Shown one piece after another: positions 1-12,850 of a stretch of 64,000 nucleotides of DNA. The number at the start of each line of letters is the position of its first letter. Within the stretch, counting starts at the first letter, position 1. Below the pieces are notes generated by a model. It searched no databases, was not told the DNA's origin, and saw only the letters and a list, made by a program, of their open reading frames with translations. The position numbers and the translations under genes were made by a program. The stretch lies in NCBI GenBank assembly GCA_013398275.1, contig VZSE01014389.1, forward strand, positions 139,682-203,681, in the 5' to 3' direction. The stretch comes from Promerops cafer. Lineage: Eukaryota > Chordata > Aves > Passeriformes > Nectariniidae.

Positions 1-2956
1 GGGCAGAGAGCATTCAAGAGCAAAGCTGTTGTTCTTCTTTCTGCTGTTAGCCAGCAGAGACAGGATAAATGATTAACTTGGCACCGTCACGTCAGAAGAG
101 TGAAGCGGTGGCAGACTTCTTGGGTCAGAGTTTTTATCATCTTGTATAAGTGAAAAAATGCCATGCAAGCTTTGTGTCATGCTTCCCTTGTGCTGGCAAT
201 AGCAGCACTTTAGACCACAAAACAATTGAGAAGCAGGCCCTTAAATCTCATCGCTGAGACAACTCCACTGGTGCCCCATAAATGGCTTCAGCACCAACCC
301 TCTGACATAATTTAGTGGAGCATGATTCTCTTGATGTTGTGTATTATTTTTATTGTCACTCATTGTATCGTTGGCTTCCTTTGCTAGGCATTTCATTACA
401 TGTTCACACACACATCTGTTGCTGAGCAGAAATATCCACTGGGAGCTGCTCTAGATGCCATTATTCTTCTATGCCCATATTTCGGTAGCAGTAACAATCT
501 CAGGCAAAAACTAGGCATATTTTCTCTGTTTTGTTAAAGCTGGGGTTCTAAACTGTAGCATAAATCCTTTTCTGCTTAAAAAATAAGGAATTAAAATAAT
601 TAGCTTCTTTGTGAGGATTTAAATATCCTTTTGTTGCTCCATTGTGCTTTAGAACCAAATGGTAGAGACATTGTTTGGCAAGTTTCACCTTTGGTTCATA
701 GGTGTGCTGTAGCGCTGAGCAAAAGAAGTTATGTCTGCACTGTCAGCTAGTAACAGTGAAGTTTTCTGTGCTGAAACTGTTGGTGTTATCCAGGATCTTA
801 TGCTGAACTCAAAGTCTCAAATCTACTCAGATTTCAGTGGATATGAAATAATTTATCTTTGGCTCTGCTTGTCCTATTTCTGTTTTCAGGATGTATTTCA
901 GAACATATTTCAGGCAGCTGTGGTAACATAGCTGAGGATCTTATTCTGTTGGGAGTACAGGAAAGTGTTAGGGACATTAAAGCAGTGACAGCTCTGTGGG
1001 TTGGCTGCACATGAATCTCACACCGTTGTAAGGCTGCCTTCCCTGGTAAGGCCTGAACTGAGACCTTGAGTTCAAAGGGAGTAAACCTTACTCACAGCAT
1101 CAGAGAAATCATAGTTACATATTCACTGTTGCACCTCTAGATAGTCTGGCAGGTTTTTGTGTGGTGATAGACATGAAGTGTTACTTATAAGACATTTTTC
1201 AGAAAATAAAGGTTAAGCATTGCTTCTGAAGAAAGATCAGTAGTCAAATTTGAGCAGATAACCTTCTCCTGGCTTCTGGCATCCCAGTGGAGGTGTGATA
1301 GCTCGGTACACTGCTGAGGGACAAAAACATGCTGAGAACTGAGGCTTCTTTTCACTTCTGCTGTCAAGTCTTTGCAGTCTGAGAGGAAAGTTCAGTCTGA
1401 GAGGAGACTGCTGTTGTGTCATTCTCTTTTATGTCACAATGTAAAGCTGCTTCATTTGGTTATGAAGTCTTCTTAAGTCCCAGCTTCCCATTCAGATGAG
1501 GTTCCTCTCAACTGTTATATCTGTTTCTGTTATCAAGCATCCCTCAGACAGCTGTATTAATATTTCCTTCAAAAACATCTACTAAAAATGTTTTTTGTTC
1601 AGTTTTTGTGAGATCAGGTATAGATAATTTTATTTGAAAGTCAGTTTAAAGGTATGTTATTTTTTTAATATGAATTATGGAGGAAAGGCCAGTACAAGAT
1701 GGTTTGCAGATCTCACACAGAAATCTGTGTAGGCACTGATATGCCCATAATTACTTTTAGGGGGTTTGCAATTCCTTTAAGCTTTCTGGACAGAGGGACA
1801 CATTTCAGAGATTTTCTGGAAGGATGACAGTAAGTCTGTTTGGATGAAGAAAGGTACCCTAGCAGGGATATAGAGGGTGTGATTAGAGGCAGAGCCAGGC
1901 AGGGCAAGAATGAAGCTTGGCCAAACTGGTATTTGTGCTTTGGATACCACTAAGTCAGAAAGAGGTACCTTGAGTTTCACCAGAAATCAGTGGAAGCAAG
2001 GTTCCTAACTGTCTTTTAAATATGGAACTCAGACTTCCAAGTTACTCATGCACTTTTGAAAATATTTAGCATTTGCAAATCAATTGGTGTCTATGGTTGC
2101 ATTTATCTGTGGTAGGAACCTACCAGATGAATCTTCCTTTATACTTGCTTGTTATTTTTTATTTTTGATTGAAAAATCTTGGAAAAAAGATTTTTTTTTA
2201 ATTGCCAGACCACTTACTCAATTAAAATCTTAAGGAAACTTAAAGATCTGGGGGAAGAGGCTGGTGGAAGAGAAACAAAATAAATAGCACTATGTTTATC
2301 AGAGCCGTTTCTGGTACTTCTCTGTTTCTTGCCTGTGTTGTCCCAAAGCATAAAGTCTGTGCAAATAAATTCAAGTGTGGAAGCAATCACACTTTCTCTC
2401 CTTCTTTACCCTTTCATTAGAAAAAGATAATGAAGCAAACAAGAAAAAAACACCAAAAAAACCCAAACCTGCACGACATTTATTTGTGAAGTCATAGAAA
2501 AATGAATCAAAAAATAAATGCTGTATGCAGATCTTTTGAGATAGGCTTGCAGACAGTTTTTGATGGCTAGGATAAACAAATAAGATAGCAAATAAGGTAG
2601 CACCTAAAGAGCAAAGAAGTGTGAGCTTTGCCATTTAGGAGATGGCTAATTCTTGCTTTATCAGGTATCTCATGACATTTGTGTGTTCAACACTGGAACA
2701 GTGATTTTGTGGGAATCTGAGTAATATTTTTTTTTCAAAAGATGTTTCTCATTGTAGAAAGTAAGAGGAAAACTTGACTTCTAAGAGCTCAGAAGAAAAA
2801 AAGAGAGACCACAACTTCACTGATTTGGAAATGAGATTTCAACATATATGGGCTTGATATATTTTGAAGAAAATCTGACTCAAATTTCTAAACCCAGTAG
2901 GTCCCCTTTCCTCTGTTCCAAAGTGCATCTTCAAATGTTTGAAAGAAGTGTTAGAA
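1..2956. other. Unassigned AT-rich DNA, no gene seen
   Basis: I see no gene, RNA or recognisable transposon here. Open frames are short (under 90 codons), overlap on both strands and carry no domain. The only local structure noted is a 13-bp direct repeat (CAGTCTGAGAGGA) at 1375-1387 and 1393-1405. The stretch is compatible with intergenic or intronic bird DNA. Confidence 0.6.
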
Positions 2957-3096
2957 TGGCAGCTCTCCATGAAGAAATAGATCATGATACTGAAAATGCC
3001 AAGACTGTGAGTTCAATCCCCAGATAGGCCATTCTCTTAAGAGCTGGACTTGATGATCCGTGTGGGTCCCTTCCAGCTCACAATATCCTGTGATCT
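2957..3096 (+). mobile_element. tRNA-Ile-derived SINE with CR1-X-like tail (TguSINE1-like)
   Basis: This is a short interspersed element of about 140 bp made of two parts. The head (about 2957-3031) follows a tRNA-Ile gene: a degenerate A-box region at 2959-2968, the run ATGCCAAG before the T arm, a B-box-like AGTTCAATCCC at 3010-3020, and a tRNA-like 3' end AGGCCA. The tail (about 3032-3096) follows the CR1-X LINE 3' end, with GGACTTGATGATCC, GTGGGTCCCTTCCAGCTC and an ATCCTGTGATCT terminus. From family knowledge, such SINEs are transcribed by RNA polymerase III and mobilised in trans by CR1 reverse transcriptase, which recognises the shared 3' end. A tRNA-Ile head on a CR1-X tail is the structure described for TguSINE1 of passerine birds. 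The family name is my recognition from the sequence, not a database hit. The copy is diverged and has no CCA or poly-A tail, as expected for CR1-mobilised elements. Confidence 0.75.
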
Positions 3097-3805
3097 GAAT
3101 ATGGTTTGCTGAGGTTGGCTGGAGAGGGACACAGAGTCTAGCTTGAATGACTGCAGTCACTTGCAACCACCATCCTGTAGCTTCACTCTTCTGAGACTCC
3201 TTCCACTCTAGAAGGTTTGGCTGCTGCAACAACATAAGTGACACGTTAGCCAATGTTTCCCTCATTGTGATTCAACTGTTTTTTCTTGAGATAGTGGATT
3301 TTCTTCACTTGATTAATATAAGCCATTGTGAGCAAAAGCACATCTTGGTCAGGACTAATTCCTTCTATGCTGTATGGGTTTGCTCTTGTGGCTGGGATGG
3401 CAGACCTTCACTAGAAACACCAACACCATGGTTCTCAGAAACACGTGTGGCTGATAATGCAGCAGTGATCTCATGAGAAAATAGAGCTCTAGAATCCTGC
3501 TTTTCACTTGCAGACTGCTTTAAACTTGATCTATCATGAGTTTTCCTGCTGTTGTCAGAGAAGGTCATCACACTTCCCCAGTTTCTATGGTACCACAGTA
3601 GCACTGAGATTACTTGAGAGGGTACTGGTTTAGGTCTGCACTATAACTCCTACTGTGTATTTCATCTAGATCAAATATTGCTGGGAAAAAGGGCTGGTTC
3701 CTTCTTTTCTTTTTTTTCTCCAAACTACTCTCTGAAGTTTCTGAATGTTGTTCATGTCCTTCCTGCAGTATGAGGTGGTACAGTTTCTGTTTACAGTAAT
3801 AAGGC

Positions 3806-3857
3806 TATATACACATACATACATATACATGCATACATACATACATATATATATATA
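3806..3857. repeat. TACA/TA microsatellite
   Basis: An interrupted run of CATA/TACA units passes into a pure (TA)n tract at the 3' end. It is likely to vary in length between individuals. On the minus strand it creates a meaningless Tyr/Met/Cys/Val-rich open frame. Confidence 0.9.
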
Positions 3858-4239
3858 ATCAGAAGAGCAACGTAAGTTTTTAAGTACTTCAAAGGCAGCC
3901 AAATAATTAATAGTAAAAAGTGAAAGGATTCAAATTTTATTTTCTGCTCTTTTGCATTTGTACCACTTCCAGACCCTCCAAAATAGCATCTCCTTTCTGG
4001 GGAAAGCTTAGGAGCAGTTTGGAAGCCATTATTGCAAGTTGGAATACTTCTGAGTGAAAGTGAACATGTTTTTATTGCAAATGAATCTTTACTGGGGGAA
4101 ATGATACAGCATGATCTCTTCCACCATCATGCATTCCACAAAATTAAAACAGAAGGATGGGGCTACATTCATTAGTAATTTTCCCTTTTAAAGGTTCCTG
4201 TCAAGTTCTACATGATGCTGGGAAGCTGGGGGTTTTCTG

Positions 4240-4282
4240 TTTTTTTTTTTTTTTTTTTTTTTTTTTNTTTTCTTTCTTTCCT
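4240..4282. repeat. Poly-T tract with an ambiguous base
   Basis: Twenty-six T residues (4241-4266), an N at 4267, four more T residues and then a CTTT-type pyrimidine run. The N is the only ambiguous base I noticed, and it marks uncertain homopolymer length in the assembly. No poly(A) signal is visible on the minus strand next to the tract, so a retrocopy is not supported here. Confidence 0.95.
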
Positions 4283-7200
4283 TGTGTAGTTACACTGCAA
4301 TTCAAAATTGTAACATAACTAGATATGTAATTTAGGCTATATTAGCGAATTTGTGCCCAATATGGTGTTGGAAAAGCACCAGTAGAATGATTGTGTTGCT
4401 GCCGTCACTTTGGATCTGTTTTGCCATTCCTGCTGGAAGTTTCTCCCATTACCCATGGATGGCTGGCGTTATAGGCAGTACCTGCTACATTCTCTCACAT
4501 TGCAGCCTATTAAACTAGTGTTTAGTCCACAGATTTTGTACACAGGATGCTGTTACAGCTCTGCTGAGGCCCTTTGGGTGTATCTTGACAATGCCTGCTT
4601 AGGGAGACATTAGACTGTTAAATGTGATACACTGCAGTAGTTCCTTGGGTGCAGTTAGTGTGCATTTTGTTTATGTGAATTTAGGAATTCTTTATTGAAT
4701 GGTGCAGGAGGATTATTACTTAGCATGGTAGATGCAGTTGTTGATTATGCACAGTGCCACCATCATTTATAGGGGGTTAAATCACTCCATTCAGCATGTT
4801 ATTTTTTCCATTCTGAAGGAAATGAACTGATGAAAAGGCTTTTTGATTTCTAAATGTGCCTATGCCTGCTTCCACTTATCACCTCACCCAGAGAATCCTG
4901 CCACCAATCTTGTGCTGACTCTGGCTGCTTTCACACAGTGTTCTCACTGACACCTACAGCTCTGTTTGCCCAGCTCCCTTGAGACAGTGCTACTCTGCAC
5001 TACCCATAGGACTCCTTGGGTCTAACACTTTTTCTGGTTTTTGACCAATCTTTTTTTTTGCATGCTAAAAACTTCTCACATGCCTGGTCCTTTTGCTTCT
5101 TTTCCTGATTCAGGCTAATTTCTTTCTGTCCTTCTCTGACTTTGTTCTTCCTTAATTCCTCTCTACTATCTTGCCAGCTGCTTATCTGGGACCCCAGGGA
5201 AAGACATCTTCTATCCTGTGTCACTCTACTTTCTGCTTTTTTGAAGTGTGTTGAAGTCACTCCCCTGACGATCCAGATCCCTTAAGCATCTGATTGTGAT
5301 TATGCATTTGTCCTGACCTACTCTTTGTTTCATTAATTTCCTACACTGATGACTCTCTTCCCAGCCCTTGAAAAAGGTTGCACGACTGTAAGAGGATGGA
5401 AAAAGATTTTTTTTACACGTGTAATAATGAGGACAAAAGAACACTGTGCTGTGTCTTCACAAAAAACCTGAAAATGAAACACATTTCACATCAGTTTTAT
5501 TTTTCCTGCCTCCTAGTTTAGTGATCTGTCAGTGAGCATACTCCATAAAATGCCCAGTTGGCTTTAAAATAAGCCTGCCATGGGTATTGACCCTTGAACT
5601 AATTCCCTGGAAAATGAGACTCAAAAGACTTTACCTTCACTTTAACTTGTGATCAAATATCTTCTCCCCTCTGCCTTTCTGCTCTTATACCTTCTCACTC
5701 TAGCTTCTTATTTTCATAAGAAATTCAAACTCAATTCCTAATAAAATCAGGGCAAAGATCACAGGTAAGTGAAACCACTTAGTATTATCAGAGAAAACAA
5801 TCTCAGTGAGAAACCTAGCATATGTTTAAAATATTTATTAGTTTTCATCATTGAGACTGTTCACTATTTCTTGACATTTTGTTTTATGCACTTACTAAAG
5901 AAAACCTTGCTTCACCCATTACATCAGTTTCAGAGCAACTAATTTGATTTAGTTTCTGCTCTTTGTTTAGGTACCAGTTTGTGAAAATTAGTAGCTGAAA
6001 AACTACTACAGAGTAGATAGAGTTTTCAAAACAATCATCCTGCTTCCTTTTACAAGCAAGAACAATAAATTATCAGTAGCCCTACTGACATAAAATGAGA
6101 TACAGGAAGGAGGAAAAAAAAAAAGTGATGCTCCAGGCAGTGTTAGCCTTTTCCTTGAGGCTAGGAAAGGAGAATTAGTTCATGTGTCTAGAAAAGCATT
6201 AGTGTAGGAGTTGCAAGTCATGCTGCTTTCCCTCTTGCCTCTAATGTGTGTGCCCTGGGGTTATGGCCACTTGGGGGATACTTACTGCAGCACAGACTCT
6301 TCCAGAACAGCAAGCAGTCAAAAGGACTGCAATTTTCTCTCACTGAAAACAACCTCCTCTTCCAAAATCAAGTTCCTTTTTCTTTTTTAAAAACAAATGA
6401 GAATTAGTACCTCAGTGCTTAGCTGATGTGAGTTAGCAGTCAATTGGTGATACTGGCACTTGGGGCCTGTCTGTATGTAATAGTGCAAATAAAGGATGGG
6501 AAGGTGTGTTCCTGTATGGATAGCTTGGCAGATCTGCAAACAAATCCACGCATACCAGGAGAAATGTGAATGAAAGAGCACTGAGAAGATTTGTACAAGT
6601 CAGATAATTCAAATTATTTAGAAAGGCAAGGATTTGTTTTGAGTCTGCATATTAGAGTGCTGGCTCCTTCGTGGTCTATGGGGACATGCACACAAAAACC
6701 CCAAAGGCAGAGAGTTTTGGTACAAAAACTGTTTTTAGTGGTACTGAAAATATAACCTGAGTTGCTCTAAAATGCTTAAATAATTTTTTATGGCTATCTT
6801 GAAGTACAGAGTCATGAATTTGCCTTCAGTTTAATCTGAGTATAAATTTGCTCTCCACCTTAAAAGCTGTTCAAATTGCTGAGAAAAGCTAAAGTATATG
6901 TCAATGGGAAAACTCTGTGCTTTAATATTTTCCAAGACTTTCATATTCTTTTCTTTAGTTCACTCTGCAGCAACATCTGATGTCAATTGTTGAGGGAACC
7001 TTAGCCCAAATTTGTTAGCTTGAATTGAATTTTTAGTGAAGGTACAGAGTGCAAAAGGACTCTAAGACCAAGGCAAATGTTTTTTAAATGCTTAGAAATG
7101 GCTAGTATACAAGGACACACTATGAATAAATTATATGGCCAAGGCAGAACACTTCACCTCTCTTTGCCTGCCATTTTTTTTTTTCAGTTTTATACACATG

Positions 7201-7879
7201 TGCATGTATTCACAGTCAAAAACATTTATGAAGTTTTTGAGTAATTTAAATCAGAATGAAATCCATATACACGAGACCTTCATGTAATAAACTAATGGCA
7301 ATGCACACAAAAATTCCAAATAAATACTCCCTTGAAATATAAGCAAACATCTGAAACAAGAAAAAGATTTCCTCTTCAAAGTACTATTTAAAATTTGTTT
7401 GGAGTGACTAATTTTAGATTGCTGCTCTCTTCTTTACTGTATCAAAACAATGTGGGGTTTTTTGGCTTTGAGAATTCATACAGGTAAATATAAACACAGT
7501 AATTTAGGAGCTTTTAGTAAATTTATACTTCCTAAGTGTCTGAATGAGACTGGGTCTTTTTAAGGCAGAGCTATTTCAAAGACAGCCATGAAAGTTTTGA
7601 AAGTATGTGATGCTGTCAGTTGTGATAGGAAAGAAATCTGTACAGAGATAGACCAGAAGTGAGTGATATCCCTGACATGTCTTAATTCCCAAAGAGAGGA
7701 TAGCTAACTTTAGAAACTACAGAGCTTTAAACAGTGAAGAGAACCAGAGAGTAGTATTTACACTATAAAATAGAAAGTTAGTAAAATGTGTGTATCTCTT
7801 GGGTCTGATAGAGTTTATGTAGAATTAAAACCTTGATATTTCAGATTAAAAAAAATAAGATTGCTTCTTAATTGCCTGG

Positions 7880-7921
7880 GGTTTTTTGTTGTTGTTGTTT
7901 TGTTTTGTTGGGTTTTTTTTT
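7880..7921. repeat. (GTT)n/(GTTTT)n low-complexity tract
   Basis: The plus strand is almost entirely G and T, starting GGGGTTTTTTG, then (GTT)n, (GTTTT)n and a T9 run. It lies about 85 bases upstream of the candidate exon at 8005. Confidence 0.85.
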
Positions 7922-8004
7922 GTGATAACACCTTTTTTGTGACACTTCAAGTTTAACATTTGCATTTATAATTATTTCCACTCTTTCCCCTCACACACAC
8001 ACAG

Positions 8005-8103
8005 AGGACACTGGATGTGGAAGAAGTGATTGAAAGTCATCCAGAGAGAGAAAACAAGTTAATTCATAGGGAAACTGAAGAAGGGACTAGAGCATTACTG
8101 AAG
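8005..8103 (+). other. Candidate coding exon of an unrecognised gene
   Basis: The segment is bounded by good splice signals. Upstream is a pyrimidine-rich tract (CACTCTTTCCCCTC, then a short CA run) ending in CAG at 8002-8004. Downstream is AAG followed by GTAAAG at 8104-8109, a good donor. It is exactly 99 nt (33 codons) and only one of the three plus-strand frames is free of stops. That frame encodes a charged, Glu-rich peptide that begins RTLDVEEVIESHPEREN and ends GTRALLK. It would be a phase 0-0 exon. I do not recognise the protein, and I see no repeat at this place. The alternative is a chance open frame between cryptic splice sites, which is common in 64 kb of DNA. A non-coding RNA exon is also possible. 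Confidence 0.25.
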
Positions 8104-11100
8104 GTAAAGTGTTGAATTTATTTTTTATCACTCTCCTCAGAAAGAGATAAGTGATCTCAGTTGAAAGTATTCAAAGATTTTTAATCTTAAAGAAGACATC
8201 CTACTTGAATACTAAAATGTGGCAAAGACAAACACCTGAAAGCCAAGTTTTACAATGGACACTGGCAGGTAATTGTAAGGATTGTGAATGACAAACACTA
8301 GAGTAATTAATCTGTGAATTCATAATTTCACTAAGAATAAGCCACCTGGCAAAAGTATTCTATGTACTGTTCTCAATCTCAAATTGAATAAACTATATCA
8401 ATACTTCAATAAATCACAAAAAAAAGAGATAAGGTCGTAGTAAGCCCACTTTCCTCATAGCACCACTTAGGAATATTTTGTATGAAGACATGTACATGGT
8501 GTTGGACACATCTTTAATTGCAGTCATAAAGAGATTAATGTCCTACAGATAGGAATATTTTTGGAGAGCTCAAAAGAAATCCTGTGTTTGCCTACAATAC
8601 TGGTTTTTGCTAGGGGTGACAGGTAGGAAAGAAAATTTAAATTTTACAGAAACATTCTCTCACAATGGGTGAAAATACAGAGGGGAAGTCAAGTCATGGT
8701 GTATTGAAGAGTGACTCACATTAAAAGGCACCAAAACCTTGTCCTACTATTCAAATTCATTGCCTGTGCTGCATGAAAAAGCCTAGTGTCTGCTTCATGC
8801 TGTGGAACTTAGAGTTTTCAAGCTGCCTTATTCTACAATGAGGGTCTCTCATCAAAGAGCAAAAACCTGGTGGTGCAGGTCTTCCAGAGTGCTCCTGCAC
8901 TGGCAGTGTGAGGAGGTAGATAAGGAGGTACAGTAAAAAATATTTTCTGCGTTGATCTAGCAGGATCTGAGAGGATCTGAGATATGCTGAGATTATGTGG
9001 AGGGACAGGATGGGAACTGGCCTGCAGCAATCTCAATGCTACTCCCAGGAGATATGCTGGCAGCTTCTTCTCTGTACTCGGGCATCTAATCCAGTAATTA
9101 TAACCCAAATCCCACTTCAAAGCACTGTAAATCTTAGCAGCAGAAACAGCAGGATGTGCAGGGACTGAAAAGTTAAGTGGGTACACAAACCACAGAGTTA
9201 AAATGAGGCTGAGAGTATCAGGTGGTGTTTCTTCCAGAAGGATGAGACAAATGGGCAATCTTTTCACCAGCCAGTGTTGTAGCAGCCCAGAGGAACTCTT
9301 CAAGCCAGAGGAACAGTGGTTTACAGAGCCTGTAAAGAAATTAAATGGTGCTTCAGGAAAAATGTTTCTTCAAACATTGAAATTTAATACTCCAAAAGCA
9401 TTTTTTTTTGCATTGACTCAGGGATTCAATCCAGATGCATAAGCATTGTTGACAATAAAGAAGGAAGATTGAATATTTTGCTGCCAGGTATTATCTGGCT
9501 TTTTGAAAACAAGAGCTTGATACTGAAAACAATATGGGGATTACTGTAGAAATGAAACAAAAGCAGAGATTCCCTTCAATTTAAGTAATGAGGCCCAGTG
9601 GTAGCTTGCATCTGCTGGGGGTTCTGCACTGTGAGGAAGGAGAATGAGCAAGCAGCATACTAAGCAGCTTCTTCACATAGCTGCACCAAGGTTTAATGAC
9701 AAGAAGCACCCATATCCCATCTTCATATTTACACAGATAACCTGTTGCTGCTGAATTTTTTGGTTCTTCAGTTCTCCTCCCCTGAAAGAGTAAAAGTTTG
9801 ATTATTTTAAAGAAAGACAAAGTTGTAGATGTCATAAATTATTTTTCAGCAGACAAACTGGGAGTGTGGGATGCAAGTGCCATGCTGCCTGTGACCAATA
9901 GAAAAAGGAGGCCAGGAGTTCTCAGTTATTTTTGAGGGATTTACCTTCTTTCAGCATTTCTGTTTTCCTGCAGTTCTGAATCAGACAAAATTCAATTTGT
10001 CTGTAGGAAAGGAATGAGAACAAGCTGTAATTGCAATTGAGGTACAAATATTTATCCTTCGAGCTCTAAGCCAGTCACAGTGTTTTGACTTTTTTTCATT
10101 AGAAATTGCAGCTTTCATGTAAAATTTGATTGAAGTCAGCTCCCTTAAAAGATAAGGGTGGTAAAATAAGTTACATAACAGAGAAATGAAAGCAGCCTTT
10201 TTCTTTCATGTCTAAATGAAATAGTTCAAGTTAACCCAAAACACAGTTTTCTAGAGTTTTTTTCCCTGTGTTTCTTCCTCGCTACATAGTGTTGGCTTTA
10301 CTTGAACACTTACCTTCTTATCAACCATTTAAAATTCTAATTTAACCTCAAAACTAAACCACATCATGTTATAAAAGACTCAAAATAAAAGTTCAATTTT
10401 TCTTTCTTAGTCCTCTGCCCAAGTTCATTATTTCTCCCATTGTGATGCACTTCAAAAGCTGCACCACCAGAGATGGATCCAACTGCACAGACAGTTTCAT
10501 ATATACATTTGAATGAAGATGAGCTCTATTTCAAATAGCATACAAAATGCTCTTTGCATTTTGCTGTTGAGTCAGAAAAGGACAGCTGTTAGTCACACTG
10601 AAGGGTTTAGTTTAACCTCAACTACATTTTCATTCTGACCCTTGCAAATCCATTGAAATGACAAGAGTATTCTGAAAGGCTGACATTCAGCATGTTATTT
10701 TCAGCATGCTGAAAAAAAATGTTTTGATGCTGTCAAAATATCTTCCCCTCATTATTTTTCTTAAAAACATTTGTAGAATTTGACCTTAACTGTAACAAGT
10801 GTTAATGTTCCCACACTTGTATGTAAAGCCTCGTTATTCTAGTCACTGAACTGTTCCCATAGTCTAGTTCATAACATCAGCAATAACAGAATAAGAATAG
10901 CAAGAAAGAACATCACATTTAAGGGAAAAAAAAGAGAGATAGTATGTCAGCTGGACAGAACAAAGGCATGAAGATGTATGTTCATGGATAACCCTGAGAC
11001 TGAGGTTGTCCCCCAGTTTCTTACTGCATGTTGGAGAGCTGGCAGGTGTTACCAACAGCCTCTGCAGGATGTTTCTGAGCCTCCTGCCCCTGATACTGCT

Positions 11101-12850
11101 TTCTGCCAGATCTGGGCACTTCAGATGCATCACCTTCAGGGGATCTTGGTTGTGCTGGGAAGACCAGGTACGGTGTCCCAATTATCCGTTTTTAATTTTG
11201 CTACACTCCTGTGTGAGGAGTGCCTTGTTTCCATTCAGTTAACCTACATGTAGGTCAGGTTAAGGAAAACAGATTAAGATTTGTTCAGAATATCTAGAAC
11301 ACATAATGTGTTAGAGTACATGTTTTCTTTCATGCTTTTGTTCAAGTTTATTTGTGGATATCTATGACTGTCCTAGAGTAGATAATATGGATTATCAAAA
11401 CTGTGAAAGATTAGATTTTTCTCTTTCTCATTAACTGTCATGCTGTCTTGCTCCTGAATGGCCATGCTATTCAATGGAGCAGAGTATTTTCTGTTTTTCC
11501 TCTGTTTTCATCTGAAGCTAGATTGGTGAGGATCTTGTGAATCATAAGAAGTGTTTGAGACAATGCTACAAGCATTTTCTCTTTCCATCTTATGGCATAT
11601 GAATAGCCACTGAATGGCAGAAACTTTCTTCAGCTCCTAGAATTGGCCAAGAGTTTCTTGTTTGCAAGGGACAGGTCTCCAGTGCATTTTGAATGACAGG
11701 TAGTGGCCCTAAGCCAAAGGCAGGAACTCTACTCTGTGAAGCTCTCCAACGTGTTTCTTACCCAGTTATTCCCCCTTTGGTTTTTCACATCTCTTGCAAA
11801 GCACTTCTTTTTTTGTGCCAGAAGTCAGTGCAAGGCTTTCCTGTTTTGAACATGGCTGTCACGAGCCTAATAGGGCAAAAAGATAAGAGTGAATACAGAA
11901 TAAATCTTCAGAGCCTACTGAATAGGGAATTTTCCTGAGAGTGATACTACAGGGAAACAGAGAAGTCAATGGTGACAGCATATACTGGAGAAGTTAGATG
12001 ACAATAAAGAGAAAAGTTAGGGAAAGATGACCATTTCTCTCTTTCCAGTAATAAATAATGCAAGAAATCACCAAACATTCTCAATTTAAAAAAGTGCGAA
12101 TGAATTTTCAAATCAAGTAATCCTTTTAGACTGAACATTGGCAAAGCTGTAGCCCACCGTTGTACCACCTGTAACCAGCCTTTCTTTGGATTTAATCAGG
12201 CAGTGTTGTATACCAATTAAATAATCACTGAAAAGAGAGTAAACTGACTTTAACTGCATGAGGTAAATCCTTTTGCTGCTTTCTATGTCCTTAGATTAAA
12301 ACTGAAAAAAAAAAAAAGCACTAAGTGTAGAAAATTTATTCTTTATACCTTGCAGCACGATCAATGCAGGATGGATATGTTCTAGTCATTAAAACTCTAG
12401 TAGTAAATTAGATGGTATCTTCTCAAACTAGAAATTAGTATCCAAAAATTTATCTTAATGTTTTTATTTTTCTATCTGTTTTTTTTTTTAGGTAGCAGTT
12501 AAAATGGGTTGAAGTAACATTTTTACTCATAATAAGGGCAAAGATACAGTTTGGGAGCTGCTAAAGAGCAGATTTTGCTAATAGGGGAAGCCTGATAAAA
12601 CACTGGACTGCTTCTTGACTTTTCTTCTTTGTCTGCTTTCAAGCAATAACTTCAGCTAATGATTTTATAGAAAGAAGTCTCCAGGTGAAAAAAATAAATC
12701 CTGGCTCATTTTGCCTGTGAAGGATGATTAACGGGGAGGAGATTATTAGGAAATCTTCCAGAGAGTTACAGAATCCTCTTTTGTTTAGTGCAAGGTTTGT
12801 ATCACAATGTCAGTTTTTGATCACTTCTGTTTTTTCTGTCTCCTTTTTAG
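8104..12850. other. Unassigned DNA, would-be intron between two candidate exons
   Basis: No gene is recognised. The longest open frame of the whole window lies here on the minus strand (8833-9303, 156 codons, Met start). It has no recognisable motif and a mixed hydrophobic, Pro/Leu-rich composition. It overlaps a 79-codon frame on the other strand, so I treat it as chance. The region also holds the palindrome at 10698-10715. Confidence 0.55.
10698..10715. repeat. 18-bp perfect palindrome
   Basis: TTTTCAGCATGCTGAAAA equals its own reverse complement. A related half copy, ATTCAGCATG, lies just upstream at 10685-10694. It could be a dimeric transcription factor site or a chance palindrome, and nothing else nearby decides between these. 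Confidence 0.9.

Larger units (their letters stand above)
3097..8004. other. Unassigned DNA with simple repeats, no gene seen
   Basis: No coding gene is recognised. The stretch contains a TACA/TA microsatellite, the poly-T tract with an N, and a markedly pyrimidine-rich plus strand at about 5040-5250. The latter gives an 86-codon minus-strand frame that is only a Lys/Glu/Ser-rich compositional artefact. Confidence 0.6.
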
